DNA of 64,000 bases from Nesterenkonia sp. PF2B19 (GTDB lineage Bacteria; Actinomycetota; Actinomycetes; Actinomycetales; Micrococcaceae). The stretch covers positions 49,306 through 113,305 of the forward strand of contig NZ_MDSS02000005.1 of assembly GCF_001758425.2 (NCBI RefSeq), read 5' to 3'. The position numbers and the translations under genes were made by a program. Shown here one piece after another: positions 10,215-18,815 of the stretch; within the stretch, counting starts at the first letter, position 1, and each line of letters opens with the position of its first letter. Under the pieces are notes generated by a model. The model was given only the letters and a program-made list of their open reading frames with translations. It did not search any database and was not told the DNA's origin.

Positions 10215-11383
10215 GCCGCTGGGACAGCTGGGACGAGTCACGTGCCCGGGTCCGGCCGAACAAGAAGGGTTCGCGCCCCCGGACGAAGGAGAAGCCCGAG
10301 CACGCCGACGCGGAGCTGGGCCGGATCGTTCAGGTCGACCGCGGGCGCTACACCGCTGCCCTGGTGGACTCGGGGCAGGTGGTCACCGCCGTGCGGGCCA
10401 AAGCCCTGCGGCGCACCCCGGTGGTTCCCGGCGACGTCGTCGCACTCGTGGGCGACACCTCGGGCGAGGCGGGGACGCTGGCCCGGCTGGTGCGCATCGA
10501 GGAACGCTCCACCCTGCTGCGTCGCAGCGCCGACGACTCCGACGACGCTGAGCGCGTGGTGGTCGCGAACACGGATCAGCTGCTCATCGTGGTCGCCGCG
10601 GCGGATCCGGCCCCGCGCACCGGCTTCATCGATCGGGCCCTGGTCGCCGCCTACGACGCCGACATCGTTCCCATCCTCCTGATCACCAAGGCGGACCTGG
10701 CCGAGGATCCTGAGGATCCTGCAGGGCTGGTGAGCCACTATGCAGAGCTGAGCCTGACCACGGTGATCTCCGGCCATGCCGGTACCGAGGTCGGCGGAGG
10801 CGCCGACGCAGAGCGCACGCCGGGCTCCGCCCCGGGCTCCACACGGGATCCGGTTCTGGACCCGGCGGCCGTGGCCCGTCTGCGGTCCCTGCTGGCCGGG
10901 CACGTGACCGCGATGATCGGCCACTCCGGCGTGGGCAAGTCCACCATGGTCAACGCTCTGACCGGGGCGGATCGCGCCACCGGAGGCGTCAACGCCGTGA
11001 CCGGCCGCGGCCGCCACACCTCGTCCTCCGCCGTCGCGCTGACCCTCGAGCCGTCGGAGGATCCGACATCTCCGCTGGGTGACCAGGACGCCCAAGAGTC
11101 CTGGATCGTCGACACCCCGGGGATCCGGTCCTTCGGCCTGGCCCATGTCGACCCCGATGACGTGCTCGCCGCCTTCGAGGATCTGGTGGAGGGCTCGGTC
11201 GACTGCGAGCCGGGATGCGCCCACGCATCGCCCGAGGGCGGCTGCGCATTGGACGCCTGGGTGCAGGCAGGACATGCCGGCGCCCACGGACCGGCACGCC
11301 TGGCCTCACTGCGCGGGCTGCTCGCCTCGCTGGCCGGGTCTGCGGAGGAACAGGAGGAGAAGCGACTAGGGTTGAGCCCATGA
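10211..11383 (+). CDS. rsgA: Ribosome small-subunit-dependent GTPase RsgA
   Basis: This is a circularly permuted GTPase involved in late 30S subunit maturation. The order of motifs is diagnostic. G4 (LLITKADLAE) comes first at about residue 155, then G1 (GHSGVGKSTMVNAL) at about 235, then G3 (DTPGIRSFGL), then a zinc knuckle of the form C-x4-C-x-H-x6-C (CEPGCAHASPEGGC). An OB-fold occupies residues 35-100. The GTG at 10211 overlaps the aroA stop (GTGA) and gives SRWDSWDESRARVRPN, the usual basic N-terminus. An insert of about 25 residues near 195-220 rich in Gly, Ala and Pro is lineage-specific. Confidence 0.95.
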   Translation: MSRWDSWDESRARVRPNKKGSRPRTKEKPEHADAELGRIVQVDRGRYTAALVDSGQVVTAVRAKALRRTPVVPGDVVALVGDTSGEAGTLARLVRIEERSTLLRRSADDSDDAERVVVANTDQLLIVVAAADPAPRTGFIDRALVAAYDADIVPILLITKADLAEDPEDPAGLVSHYAELSLTTVISGHAGTEVGGGADAERTPGSAPGSTRDPVLDPAAVARLRSLLAGHVTAMIGHSGVGKSTMVNALTGADRATGGVNAVTGRGRHTSSSAVALTLEPSEDPTSPLGDQDAQESWIVDTPGIRSFGLAHVDPDDVLAAFEDLVEGSVDCEPGCAHASPEGGCALDAWVQAGHAGAHGPARLASLRGLLASLAGSAEEQEEKRLGLSP

Positions 11384-12267
11384 ACCATCGCACGAGCGCC
11401 TATACCGAGGACCTCCGCCTGGCCCACATGATCGCCGACTCGGTGGACGCCCAGACGATGTCCTTCTTCCAGTCGATGGACTTCGAGGTGGAGACCAAAC
11501 CCGACCTCACCCCCGTCACCGAGGCCGACCGGAAGGCCGAGGAGACCATCCGTGCCCAGCTGAGCCGGGTCCGGGGGCGGGATGCCGTCTACGGCGAGGA
11601 GTTCGGCTCCTCGGGATCCGGACCTCGGCGCTGGGTCATCGACCCGATCGACGGGACCAAGAACTTCGTGCGCGGGGTCCCTGTGTGGGCCACCCTCATC
11701 GCACTCGTGGACCACGGCGAGCCGGTGGTCGGCGTCGTGAGCGCCCCCGCCCTGAACCGCCGGTGGTGGGCCGCCGCCGGCGGCGGGGCCTACACGGGCA
11801 AGTCGCTGGCCTCGGCCCGTCAGCTGGGTGTCTCCAAGGTCTCCACCTTGCAGGACGCCTCCTTCTCCTATTCGTCGCTGACCGGCTGGCGGGAGATCGG
11901 CCGGATCCACAACTTCCTCGAGATGACGGATTCGGTCTGGCGCACCCGGGCCTACGGCGACTTCTGGTCCTACTGCATGGTGGCCGAGGGATCTGTGGAC
12001 GTGGCCGCTGAGCCCGAGCTGGAGCTCTATGACATGGCGGCCCTGGTCCCGATCGTCACCGAGGCCGGTGGCAGGTTCACCTCGCTGGACGGCGAGCCGG
12101 GCTGCTCCGGCGGGAATGCCCTGGCCACCAACGGACTGCTCCACGAGGCCGCGCTCGGTGCCCTGGCCCCGGACAGCCCCACCCCCTGGTCCGACGCCGG
12201 TTCGCGGTCCGAGGAGTCGGCTGATCCAGAGTCCTCACCCGACACGGCGGGCTCGCCCGCACTCTGA
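11380..12267 (+). CDS. hisN: Histidinol-phosphatase of the inositol monophosphatase family
   Basis: The 295-residue protein has the Mg2+-dependent IMPase fold with PVTEADRKAEETIR, GEEFG, WVIDPIDGTKNFVRGVPVW (metal-binding Asp residues) and the distal motif ELELYDMAALVPIV. This subgroup next to rsgA is HisN in Actinobacteria and supplies the histidinol-phosphatase step missing from the his operon at 34.7-39 kb. The function is by family and synteny; other inositol phosphatases look similar. The start overlaps rsgA by ATGA. The C-terminal 35 residues are Ser/Pro/Asp-rich and probably disordered. Confidence 0.9.
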   Translation: MNHRTSAYTEDLRLAHMIADSVDAQTMSFFQSMDFEVETKPDLTPVTEADRKAEETIRAQLSRVRGRDAVYGEEFGSSGSGPRRWVIDPIDGTKNFVRGVPVWATLIALVDHGEPVVGVVSAPALNRRWWAAAGGGAYTGKSLASARQLGVSKVSTLQDASFSYSSLTGWREIGRIHNFLEMTDSVWRTRAYGDFWSYCMVAEGSVDVAAEPELELYDMAALVPIVTEAGGRFTSLDGEPGCSGGNALATNGLLHEAALGALAPDSPTPWSDAGSRSEESADPESSPDTAGSPAL

Positions 12268-12286
12268 CGCTCTCTCCGCCGCGCCC

Positions 12287-12333
12287 AGGGGCCGGGTCCG
12301 GTCCTCCAATCGGGAGGCCCGGACCCGGCCCCT
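12287..12333 (+). terminator. Hairpin terminator after hisN
   Basis: A perfect 14-bp inverted repeat, AGGGGCCGGGTCCG with its complement, surrounds a loop of 19 bases and lies 19 bases after the hisN stop. Confidence 0.8.
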
Positions 12334-12356
12334 GCTGCGTCCAGGCGGCGCGCCGG

Positions 12357-12386
12357 TTGCAGTTTTAGGTATGCCTAAACCATACT
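12357..12386 (+). promoter_or_regulatory. Promoter of the Mn importer operon overlapped by an MntR/DtxR-type operator
   Basis: TTGCAG (12357-12362) and CATACT (12381-12386) form a -35/-10 pair with an 18-base spacer. The spacer is filled by TTTAGGTATGCCTAAA (12364-12379), whose TTTAGG/CCTAAA arms are perfectly inverted. Such TTAGG-N4-CCTAA sites are typical of DtxR/IdeR/MntR boxes. Binding there would occlude RNA polymerase. The expected start point is at about 12393, which is the A of the lipoprotein ATG, so the mRNA is probably leaderless. The obvious repressor is the MntR-like protein encoded at the end of the same operon. Confidence 0.85.
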
Positions 12387-12392
12387 GGGGGC

Positions 12393-13349
12393 ATGCCGCA
12401 CACCACGACGACGACGTCCGCCGCTCTCCTGGCTCTCAGCACCCTGCTCGTGACCTCGTGTGCGAGCGCCGACGGCTCCGGCGACCCTTCCGAACGCCAG
12501 GGAGGCGTCGAGGAGCGACCTGTGGTGCTGACCACCTTCACCGTGCTCCAGGACATCGCGTCCGAGGTGGCCGGGGACCGCGCAGACGTCCGCTCCATCA
12601 CGCCGCACGGTGCGGAGATCCACGAGTACGATCCCACTCCCGGAGACGTGCGCGACGCGGCCGAGGCCGACCTCATCCTGGCCAACGGCCTGGGTCTGGA
12701 GGCCTGGCTGGAGCAGTTCCTCGACCAGTCCGATGCTCCGACCGTCACGGTGACCGGGGACATCGAGCCGTTGCCGGTGACCCGGCTGCCCGGCCACCCC
12801 GATGATGCCGCGGAGATGCCCGTCAACCCGCACGCCTGGATGTCTCCCCGTCAGGGCATGAGCTACGTGGACGGCGTCGAGGACGCCCTGTCCGAACTCT
12901 CTCCCGAGGATGCCGACGTCTTCGCCGAGAACGCCGCGGCGCTGCGCGACGAGCTGGCGGCCCTCGACGTTGAGGCCCGCGAGCGCGCCGAGGAGCTGGA
13001 GGAGGTGCATCTGGTGACCTGCGAAGGCGCTTTCAGCTATCTGGCCGACGATCTGGACCTGGGCGAGCATTACCTGTGGCCCGTCAACGCCGATGACGAG
13101 GGCTCGCCCCAGCAGGTCGAGGCGCAGATCCGCTACGTCCGCGACCATGAGGTCCCCACCGTGTTCTGCGAATCCACCGTCAACGATGCGGCCCAGCAGC
13201 AGGTCGTCCAGGAGACCGGTGCGGAGCTGGGCGAGCCGCTCTACGTGGACTCTCTGACCGAGGCGGACGGCCCGGTGCCCACCTACGTGGACCTGCTGCG
13301 CCACGATCTGGAGCTGATCCTCGCCGGCGCTGAGGACGACGGCCGATGA
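12393..13349 (+). CDS. Metal-binding lipoprotein of a Mn2+-type ABC importer
   Basis: The 318-residue cluster A-I substrate-binding protein has a type II signal with lipobox LLVTSC near residue 22. The four expected metal ligands can be seen: His in GAEIHEYDP, His in NPHAWMSP, Glu in CEGAFSYLA, and Asp in YVDSLTEADGP. Glu at the third position is characteristic of the Mn/Fe-binding members (PsaA, MntC), whereas Zn-specific ZnuA has His there and usually a His-rich loop, which is absent here. Manganese is therefore the likely substrate, in agreement with the MntR-like regulator and operator. The protein is strongly acidic. It overlaps the ATPase gene by ATGA. Confidence 0.88.
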   Translation: MPHTTTTTSAALLALSTLLVTSCASADGSGDPSERQGGVEERPVVLTTFTVLQDIASEVAGDRADVRSITPHGAEIHEYDPTPGDVRDAAEADLILANGLGLEAWLEQFLDQSDAPTVTVTGDIEPLPVTRLPGHPDDAAEMPVNPHAWMSPRQGMSYVDGVEDALSELSPEDADVFAENAAALRDELAALDVEARERAEELEEVHLVTCEGAFSYLADDLDLGEHYLWPVNADDEGSPQQVEAQIRYVRDHEVPTVFCESTVNDAAQQQVVQETGAELGEPLYVDSLTEADGPVPTYVDLLRHDLELILAGAEDDGR

Positions 13350-14116
13350 TCCCCACCGAGACCACCACTGCCATCTCGGTGGAAGGGCTCAGCGCCGGAT
13401 ATCCCGGGGTCCTGGCCCTGCAGGAGGTCAACCTGACCGTCCGGTCGGGGCGCATCTGCGCCCTGGTCGGGGCCAACGGCTCCGGGAAGTCGACGCTGTT
13501 CGCGGCCCTGCTGGGGCTGCGCTCCCCGGCCCAGGGTCGAGTCCGACTCTTCGGCCGCAGCCCCCATGCGGCGCGACGGAGGAACCTGGTCAGCTACGTC
13601 CCGCAGCATGACCAGGTGGATCCGAGCTTCCCGGTGACGGTGGAGCAGACCGTGATGATGGGACGGTACGGGCATCTGGGGTTCACCCGTCGCCCGCGGG
13701 CGGCGGACCGGGAACACGTCGAGTCCGCCCTGGAACAGGTCGGCCTGGCGGGCCTCCGCTCGCGGACCATCGGGGAGCTCTCGGGCGGGCAGCGACGGCG
13801 AACCTTTCTGGCGCGGTCGATCGCGCAGCGGGCGCCGCTGATGCTGCTGGATGAGCCGTTCGCCGGAGTGGACCGCGTCTCCGAGGAGCTGATCGTCCAA
13901 GTGCTGCATCAGCTGCGTGATGCCGGCACCACGCTGCTGGTCTCCACCCACCACCTGGAGGGGATCCCCGACCTCGCCGAGGAGGTCGTGCTGCTGCACC
14001 GCACGGTGCTGGCCGCCGGTCCTCCAGGGGAGGTCCTCACCGAGGAGCGGATGGCGGACGCCTTCGGCGCCGTACTGGGACTCGGTGCGGCATCGGCCGA
14101 GCGGAGGCAGCCATGA
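13346..14116 (+). CDS. Metal (Mn-type) ABC transporter ATP-binding protein
   Basis: The 256-residue ATPase contains Walker A GANGSGKST (about residue 42), a Q-loop in YVPQHDQVDPSFPVTV, signature LSGGQRRR, Walker B LMLLDEPFAGVD and the switch His in STHHLE. The VPQ--xVD--FPVTV-x-VMMGRYG segment is characteristic of Mn/Zn importers. It sits between the binding protein and the permease with 4-bp overlaps on both sides, so the three are translationally coupled. Confidence 0.94.
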   Translation: MIPTETTTAISVEGLSAGYPGVLALQEVNLTVRSGRICALVGANGSGKSTLFAALLGLRSPAQGRVRLFGRSPHAARRRNLVSYVPQHDQVDPSFPVTVEQTVMMGRYGHLGFTRRPRAADREHVESALEQVGLAGLRSRTIGELSGGQRRRTFLARSIAQRAPLMLLDEPFAGVDRVSEELIVQVLHQLRDAGTTLLVSTHHLEGIPDLAEEVVLLHRTVLAAGPPGEVLTEERMADAFGAVLGLGAASAERRQP

Positions 14117-15020
14117 TGGACATGCTGCGTGAGCTTCTTCTGGCCCCCCTCGAGTTCGGCTTCATGCAGAATGCGCTGCTGGTCTCCGTGGTGGCCGCCG
14201 CGGTATGCGGTCTGCTGTCCTGCTGGCTGGTGCTGATGGGCTGGTCGCTGATGGGCGAGGCGGTGGCCCATTCGATCCTGCCGGGGATCGTGCTGGCCTA
14301 CCTCTTCGGCGTCCCGATGGCGGTGGGAGCCTTCGTGTTCGGCATGCTGGCGGTCGCCTGATCGGCGGCATCAGCACCTCCTCCACGGTGAAGCATGACA
14401 CGGCGATCGGCGTGGTGTTCACCTCGCTGTTCGCTCTGGGCCTGGTGCTGATCTCCCGGACGCCCAGCGAGACGCATCTGCAGCACATCCTTTTCGGCAA
14501 CGTGCTGGGCACCTCCCGGACGGATCTGATCCAGGTGCTGTGCCTGGGTGCCCTGACGGCCGCAGTTCTGCTGATCAAGCGGCGGGACTTCACGCTGCTG
14601 GCGTTCGACCGCACCTTCGCCCACACCATCGGACTCTCTGCCACGGGTCTGTCCGCCGTGCTGCTGATGCTGCTGGCGCTGACCACGGTCACGGCCCTGC
14701 AGACCCTGGGGATCATCCTGGTGGTGGCCATGCTGGTCATCCCGGGAGCCACCGCGATGCTGCTCACCCGGACCTTCGGTCGGATGCTCATCGTGGCCTC
14801 GGCCTCGGCCGTGCTCTCCGCTCTGGTCGGCGTCTACCTCAGCTACTGGGGTGACGTCGCCACGGGCGGCACCATCGTCCTGGTCCAGTCCGCGCAGTTC
14901 GCCATGGCCTACCTGTTCGCCCCACGCAAGGGCGTCTTGGGGCGACTGGCGCACCGTCGTCGTCGACCGGTGGCCCATAGACTGGATCAGTCAGCCGCGA
15001 CCATCGAGAGGATCCCATGA
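14113..15020 (+). CDS. Metal ABC transporter permease, reading frame broken by one missing base
   Basis: An ABC-3 family permease of about 302 residues is spread over two frames. The first 82 codons (14113-14361) give the expected N-terminal helices, with WSLMGEAVAHSILPGIVLAY, and stop at TGA just after FGMLAVA. The next frame continues directly with LIGGISTSSTVKHDTAIGVVFT and the remaining helices to the stop at 15020. Adding one C after 14358 restores ...AVALIGGIS..., which is the family consensus. The last codon overlaps the MntR start (ATGA), so the distal frame is intact and coupled. A sequencing deletion is the likeliest cause; see findings. Confidence 0.85.
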
Positions 15021-15763
15021 CCCCGCGCACCTCCGCCCAGGGCCAGTCCACCCGCACGGACTCCGCGACGACGTCGGTGGAGGACTACGCCAAGACCATC
15101 TACGGCCTGGCGGAATGGGATGACACGGCGGTCTCCGCCTCGGCGCTGGCCAAGACGCTGGGGGTCTCCAACCCGTCGGTGACCCTCATGGTGCGCAAGA
15201 TGGCGGATCTCGGCCTCGTGGACCACCAGCCGTATGCGCCGATCCGGCTCACCGAACAGGGGCGGCAGCTCGCACTGGCGATGGTGCGGCGGCATCGGCT
15301 CCTCGAGACGTGGCTCGTCCGGGAGCTCGGGTACGGCTGGGACGAAGTGCATGACGAGGCCGAGCGCCTGGAGCATGCGGTCTCAGAGACGTTCGTGGAT
15401 CGCTTGGACGCCCGGCTCGGCCACCCACGGGTGGACCCTCACGGCGACCCGATCCCCGGGCCGGACCTGTCCATGGACCACCCGGACACGGAGCTGCTGT
15501 GCCGGGTGCCGACCTCTTCCGCGGTGCGTCTCGAGCAGGTGGACGACTCGGTGCCGGACGCGCTGCGGGTGCTGGCCGAGCAGCAGGTGGAGATCGGTGC
15601 CCAGGTGCATGTCACCGCCTCGGAGTCCGGCGACGTCGTGGTGGCTCGCACCGACGCCGGAGAGGGAATCCGCCTGGCTCACGAGCTGGCCCATGCGATG
15701 CGGGTCTCCGTAGTGCGCTCTGACGGCTCCGGGGCCTCCGGTCCGGGGGACCTCGAGAACTGA
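15017..15763 (+). CDS. mntR: Manganese-responsive DtxR-family repressor (MntR-like)
   Basis: The 248-residue protein has the DtxR layout. A winged HTH comes first (ALAKTLGVSNPSVTLMVRKMADLGLV). The metal-binding dimerisation domain contains RRHRLLETWLV and VHDEAERLEHAVS. An FeoA/SH3-like C-terminal domain follows from about residue 155. At the position of DtxR Cys102 this protein has Glu (DEAERLEH), the substitution typical of manganese-specific MntR. It closes the importer operon by a 4-bp overlap and should repress the promoter at 12357-12386, making a classical feedback loop. The Mn specificity is inferred from that residue and from the neighbouring transporter. Confidence 0.9.
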   Translation: MTPRTSAQGQSTRTDSATTSVEDYAKTIYGLAEWDDTAVSASALAKTLGVSNPSVTLMVRKMADLGLVDHQPYAPIRLTEQGRQLALAMVRRHRLLETWLVRELGYGWDEVHDEAERLEHAVSETFVDRLDARLGHPRVDPHGDPIPGPDLSMDHPDTELLCRVPTSSAVRLEQVDDSVPDALRVLAEQQVEIGAQVHVTASESGDVVVARTDAGEGIRLAHELAHAMRVSVVRSDGSGASGPGDLEN

Positions 15764-15821
15764 CGGCCTCCCCCGGGGTGCCCTGACCTGCCGGGCGCGA
15801 CCGGCGTATTAGGCTTGGACG

Positions 15822-16388
15822 GTGCCTACGCGAGTCAATCCCGCCCCCGCCTCTGCGGCGCCGACGGCTCCCCCGCTGCCGGCGCTGATCCTGCTGGTCG
15901 CCTGCGCGGGTGCGGCAGGTGCACTGCTGCGGCTGACGATCGGGCAGATCATCCCGGAGCACGGGATGAAGTTCCCCTGGACCACGCTGGCCATCAACAT
16001 CTCCGGATCCGGCATGCTGGGCCTGCTCACCGGCGTCGCCGCGGCCAGGCCGTGGCTGCGGCGCTGGGTGGTGCCGGTGCTGGGTACCGGCCTCCTGGGC
16101 TCTTACACGACCTTCTCCCTGGTGATCGTGGCGACCATGCCGTCTCTGCCCGGAGGCACGTTCGAGGGCCTGAGCGCCGTCACCTATGTCAGCCCCGGCA
16201 CCCTGGAGATGCTGTTCTACCTGCTGATCAGCGTCATCGCCTCCACCGGGGCGGCCGCGGCGGGCGTCACTATCGGCCGTGCGCTGTTCGGCTGCGTGGA
16301 GGACCCCTACGGCCTCGGCGCGGTGGCTGCCCCGCCCGCCCGCGAGGCCGGGGACGGATCCGCCGACGCCGGAGGCGGGGCCCGATGA
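15822..16388 (+). CDS. crcB: Fluoride ion channel CrcB/Fluc subunit 1
   Basis: This 188-residue four-helix membrane protein shows Fluc signatures: GAAGALLRLTIG, FPWTTLAINISGSGMLGLLTG with the conserved pore Asn, and the polar-track segment GTGLLGSYTTFS. It exports fluoride passively as a dual-topology dimer, here probably as a heterodimer with the next gene. About 25 extra N-terminal Pro/Ala-rich residues and a 30-residue C-terminal tail are unusual. The GTG at 15822 is used. A TAGGCT at 15810-15815 lies seven bases upstream, so the transcript may be leaderless. Confidence 0.9.
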   Translation: MPTRVNPAPASAAPTAPPLPALILLVACAGAAGALLRLTIGQIIPEHGMKFPWTTLAINISGSGMLGLLTGVAAARPWLRRWVVPVLGTGLLGSYTTFSLVIVATMPSLPGGTFEGLSAVTYVSPGTLEMLFYLLISVIASTGAAAAGVTIGRALFGCVEDPYGLGAVAAPPAREAGDGSADAGGGAR

Positions 16389-16786
16389 CCACCACGCTCT
16401 CTCTGACCGTGGTGCTCGGTGTGGCCCTCGGCGGCGCCGCCGGTGCCGTGCTGCGACTCCTGCTGGACCGGTACGCACGCTTCGGCATCCTCGTGGCCAA
16501 CACGCTGGGCTGCCTGCTGCTGGGCTTCCTCTACGGCGAGTTCTCCGCGCTGACCTCGGCGGACGCCGTGCCGGACAACGGCCTCTTCTCCCCCGGCGTG
16601 GTCACCGTGATCAGCTATGGGCTCATCGGTGCGCTGAGCACCTTCGCCACCGTCTCGCTGCGCGCGGCTCAGCGCTGGGTGGACGGCCATCGGATGCAGG
16701 CCGCCTGGATCTGGCTGGTCAACGTGGTGTGCGGATTCGTCGCCGCGGGGATCGGCATGGGGCTCTCCGGACTCGTGGAGCTCTGA
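16385..16786 (+). CDS. crcB: Fluoride ion channel CrcB/Fluc subunit 2
   Basis: The 133-residue second Fluc protein has GAAGAVLRLLLDRYARFGILVANTLGC (pore Asn in ANTLGCLLLG) and YGLIGALSTFATVS. Its start overlaps subunit 1 by ATGA. Paired, oppositely inserted subunits are the rule in Actinobacteria and Firmicutes that carry two crcB genes side by side. Confidence 0.92.
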   Translation: MTTTLSLTVVLGVALGGAAGAVLRLLLDRYARFGILVANTLGCLLLGFLYGEFSALTSADAVPDNGLFSPGVVTVISYGLIGALSTFATVSLRAAQRWVDGHRMQAAWIWLVNVVCGFVAAGIGMGLSGLVEL

Positions 16787-16855
16787 GCGGCACCTGCGCG
16801 AGCAGCGACCCCTGTGCCTCCCCTGACCATCAGGGTCACCAATCTCGGGGATCGT

Positions 16856-17646
16856 TCACCGACCCCGGAGATCCGCGAGTCGACGCACCACCGGGATGAG
16901 GTCCATCAGCGGCGATGACAGCCGCCGAGCCCCGAGGTTCAGCTCCGCACACAACCGGAACGCAAGCGCCCGACCCAGCATCTCGGCGGAGGCGCCGACC
17001 TGCACCGCCGCGCCTCCGTGTCCGGTTTCCCAGCCCATGACGTCGAGGGCGAGGACCGCCTCCGCCCAGGCGACCGGACGCCGATAGAGGCTGAGGTCGA
17101 GCACGCCGAGCCCGTGGACCGGATGGTCGATGATGTTGCCCGCCAGGTCCCCGTGCACGATCTGGAGGGGCTGCTCAGTCACGGGCAGCTGGTCCAGCAG
17201 CTCAGCCAGCGCCCCCGGTGCCTCCGGTGCAGATCCTCCTGACCCCAGGCCTGCCGGTCGGCCCGGGCCCAGGGGTCCTGTCGAGTCGGCAGGTCCGCCG
17301 GTGCGGCCCCCGTCGCCCGGTGAAAGGCCCGGGCGGCCTCCGCGCGACGCCGCAGACTCAGCCCGGCCCCGGAGCCGGGCATCCAGCGGTTCGCGCCCCA
17401 GCCGTCCACCAGCAGGGACCCGTCGGATCCCGCCACGGGCAGCGCGATCCTCAGTGCCGTCTCACGCGGCAGTGACGGAGCCAGCCGGTGGTGCAGCCAC
17501 GACCAGGTCTCCTGGCCCTGGACGGGCACCGGCTTCAGCACGATGTCTCCGGCCCGCCATGAGGTGCCCTGTCCCCCGCTCAGCGGCACCGCGGATCCGT
17601 GCTGCCCGAAGGCTCGCAACACGTGGTCCGGGACGGAGAGGCGCAT
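16856..17646 (-). CDS. TIGR02569-like protein (kinase/phosphotransferase fold), frame broken by one missing base
   Basis: Two overlapping minus-strand frames together encode one protein of about 263 residues. The first (17646 down to 17179) gives VPDHVLRAFGQHGSAVPLSGGQGTSW, RAGDIVLKPV and VDGWGANRWMPG, resembling the actinobacterial TIGR02569 family. The second contains LQIVHGDLAGNI and LGVLDLSLYRRPVAWAEA, like the HGDxxxxN and D-x-x-x-x-RP motifs of aminoglycoside-phosphotransferase folds. Restoring one G in the G5 tract (C5 at 17212-17216 on the plus strand) joins them as ...HRGALAELLDQLPVTEQPLQ.... The substrate is unknown. The family assignment is from memory of its N-terminal pattern, so it is moderate. 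Confidence 0.65.
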
Positions 17647-17796
17647 CCATCCATCACATCATGGGGTTGACCATCGACCACGAAAGGACGTGACGCCCGC
17701 CACGTCCGACCCTCGGGGTGTATGATGGACAGTCGGCTCTCCGGCCGGCCATGCGGCCGTGAGCACAGACCGACCCTGCTGCGAGGAGGTGGCACC

Positions 17797-18300
17797 ATGG
17801 CGAAGAAGAACGCCCGGAAAGGTCAGAAGGACCCGAACAACCACGTGGTCGCCACCAACCGGCGGGCTCGGCACGACTACACGATCCTGGACCGCTACGA
17901 GGCCGGGATGGTGCTCACCGGCACCGAGGTCAAGTCTCTGCGGGAGGGCCAGGCGTCCCTCACCGACGGGTTCGCCGCCTTCTCCGACGCCGGCGAGCTG
18001 TGGCTGGAGCAGGTGCACATCCCGGAGTACCTCAACGGCACCTGGACCAATCACAGCGCCCGCAGGAAGCGGAAACTGCTGCTGAACCACAAGGAACTGG
18101 TGAAGATCACCCGGCAGATCGAGTCTCCGGGGCACACGATCGTGCCGCTGCAGCTCTATTTCAAGGACGGCCGGGTCAAGGTCGAGATCGGCATCGCCCA
18201 GGGCAAGCGCGAGTTCGACAAGCGGGAGACCCTGCGACGCAAGCAGGACGAGCGGGACGCCCAGCGAGCCATGCGCTACCGCAACCGCGGCGCCGCCTGA
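17797..18300 (+). CDS. smpB: SsrA-binding protein SmpB
   Basis: This 167-residue OB-fold protein delivers tmRNA to stalled ribosomes. Conserved segments are [44 protein letters not shown] and [15 protein letters not shown]. The basic C-terminal tail, with [23 protein letters not shown], becomes helical in the mRNA channel. The ATG at 17797 follows GAGGAGGT at 17783-17790. A TATGAT at 17721-17726 could be the -10. The gene faces its RNA partner ssrA across a shared terminator. Confidence 0.97.
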   Translation: MAKKNARKGQKDPNNHVVATNRRARHDYTILDRYEAGMVLTGTEVKSLREGQASLTDGFAAFSDAGELWLEQVHIPEYLNGTWTNHSARRKRKLLLNHKELVKITRQIESPGHTIVPLQLYFKDGRVKVEIGIAQGKREFDKRETLRRKQDERDAQRAMRYRNRGAA

Positions 18301-18331
18301 GCAGCCCGGGAGCTCCCCCAGACACGACGAA

Positions 18332-18372
18332 GGGCCGCCGGCCATGAGGAGATCCTCATCGGCCGACGGCCC
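18332..18372. terminator. Bidirectional hairpin between smpB and ssrA
   Basis: Left arm GGGCCGCCGGCCATGAGGA and right arm TCCTCATCGGCCGACGGCCC pair almost throughout, with one mismatch or bulge. The arms are separated by only GA, so the top of the stem must open. The structure begins 31 bases after smpB and ends eight bases beyond the tmRNA 3' end. Confidence 0.8.
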
Positions 18373-18380
18373 GTCTGGTG

Positions 18381-18759
18381 TGGTGGAGACGGCGGGAATC
18401 GAACCCGCGTCCGATCTGGCATCACATGGACTTCTCCGGGCGCAGTCTGCGCATCGGGCGTTGCTCGGCCCCAGCCATCTTGCAGACAAGTGGCTGACCC
18501 GGGCCCAGTCGTGTGATCGTCGAGCGACGCCCCCACGACGAAGGCGGCGCTCCAGTGGCTATCTAGCTGATGCCAGCTGCTGAGCCGATAGCAAGCTCAG
18601 GCTGACAGACTCGCGGTCGCTGCTATCAGGCAGCGAGGGCGAAGTCAGTGCGCTTAGAATCGGCACTTATTGGTGTGCAGAGGGGTTTTAGCGAGGGCAC
18701 TCTACATCCTCGGCCCGCTTCCCCATGCTCAACTCAGATCGTCGAAACCGATCGTCCCC
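18381..18759 (-). ncRNA. ssrA: Transfer-messenger RNA (tmRNA)
   Basis: The minus strand encodes a tmRNA of about 379 nt. The 5' end GGGGACGATCGG pairs as an acceptor stem with CGTCTCC followed by ACCA at the 3' end (18381). The T-arm contains GGGTTCGATTCCC. The 5' segment has the conserved GGTTTCGAC. The tag frame begins at a GCC resume codon and reads ADSKRTDFALAA before TGA, ending in the LAA degron recognised by Clp proteases. It works with SmpB to release stalled ribosomes and mark the nascent protein. This structure also explains the only tRNA-like T-loop in the window. Confidence 0.96.
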
Positions 18760-18815
18760 GTATGCGGTTGTCAAGAACCGTACCTGCTGGCCCACAGGCC
18801 GTCAGCAGGCCTTTC

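Noticed and set aside
14341..14380. Programmed -1 frameshifting in the Mn permease gene
   Set aside because: There is no slippery heptamer or downstream pseudoknot, and ten other genes in the window show the same one-base defect.
18390..18420. tRNA-like T-arm suggesting a tRNA gene
   Set aside because: It is the 3' tRNA-like domain of the tmRNA; no anticodon arm follows.
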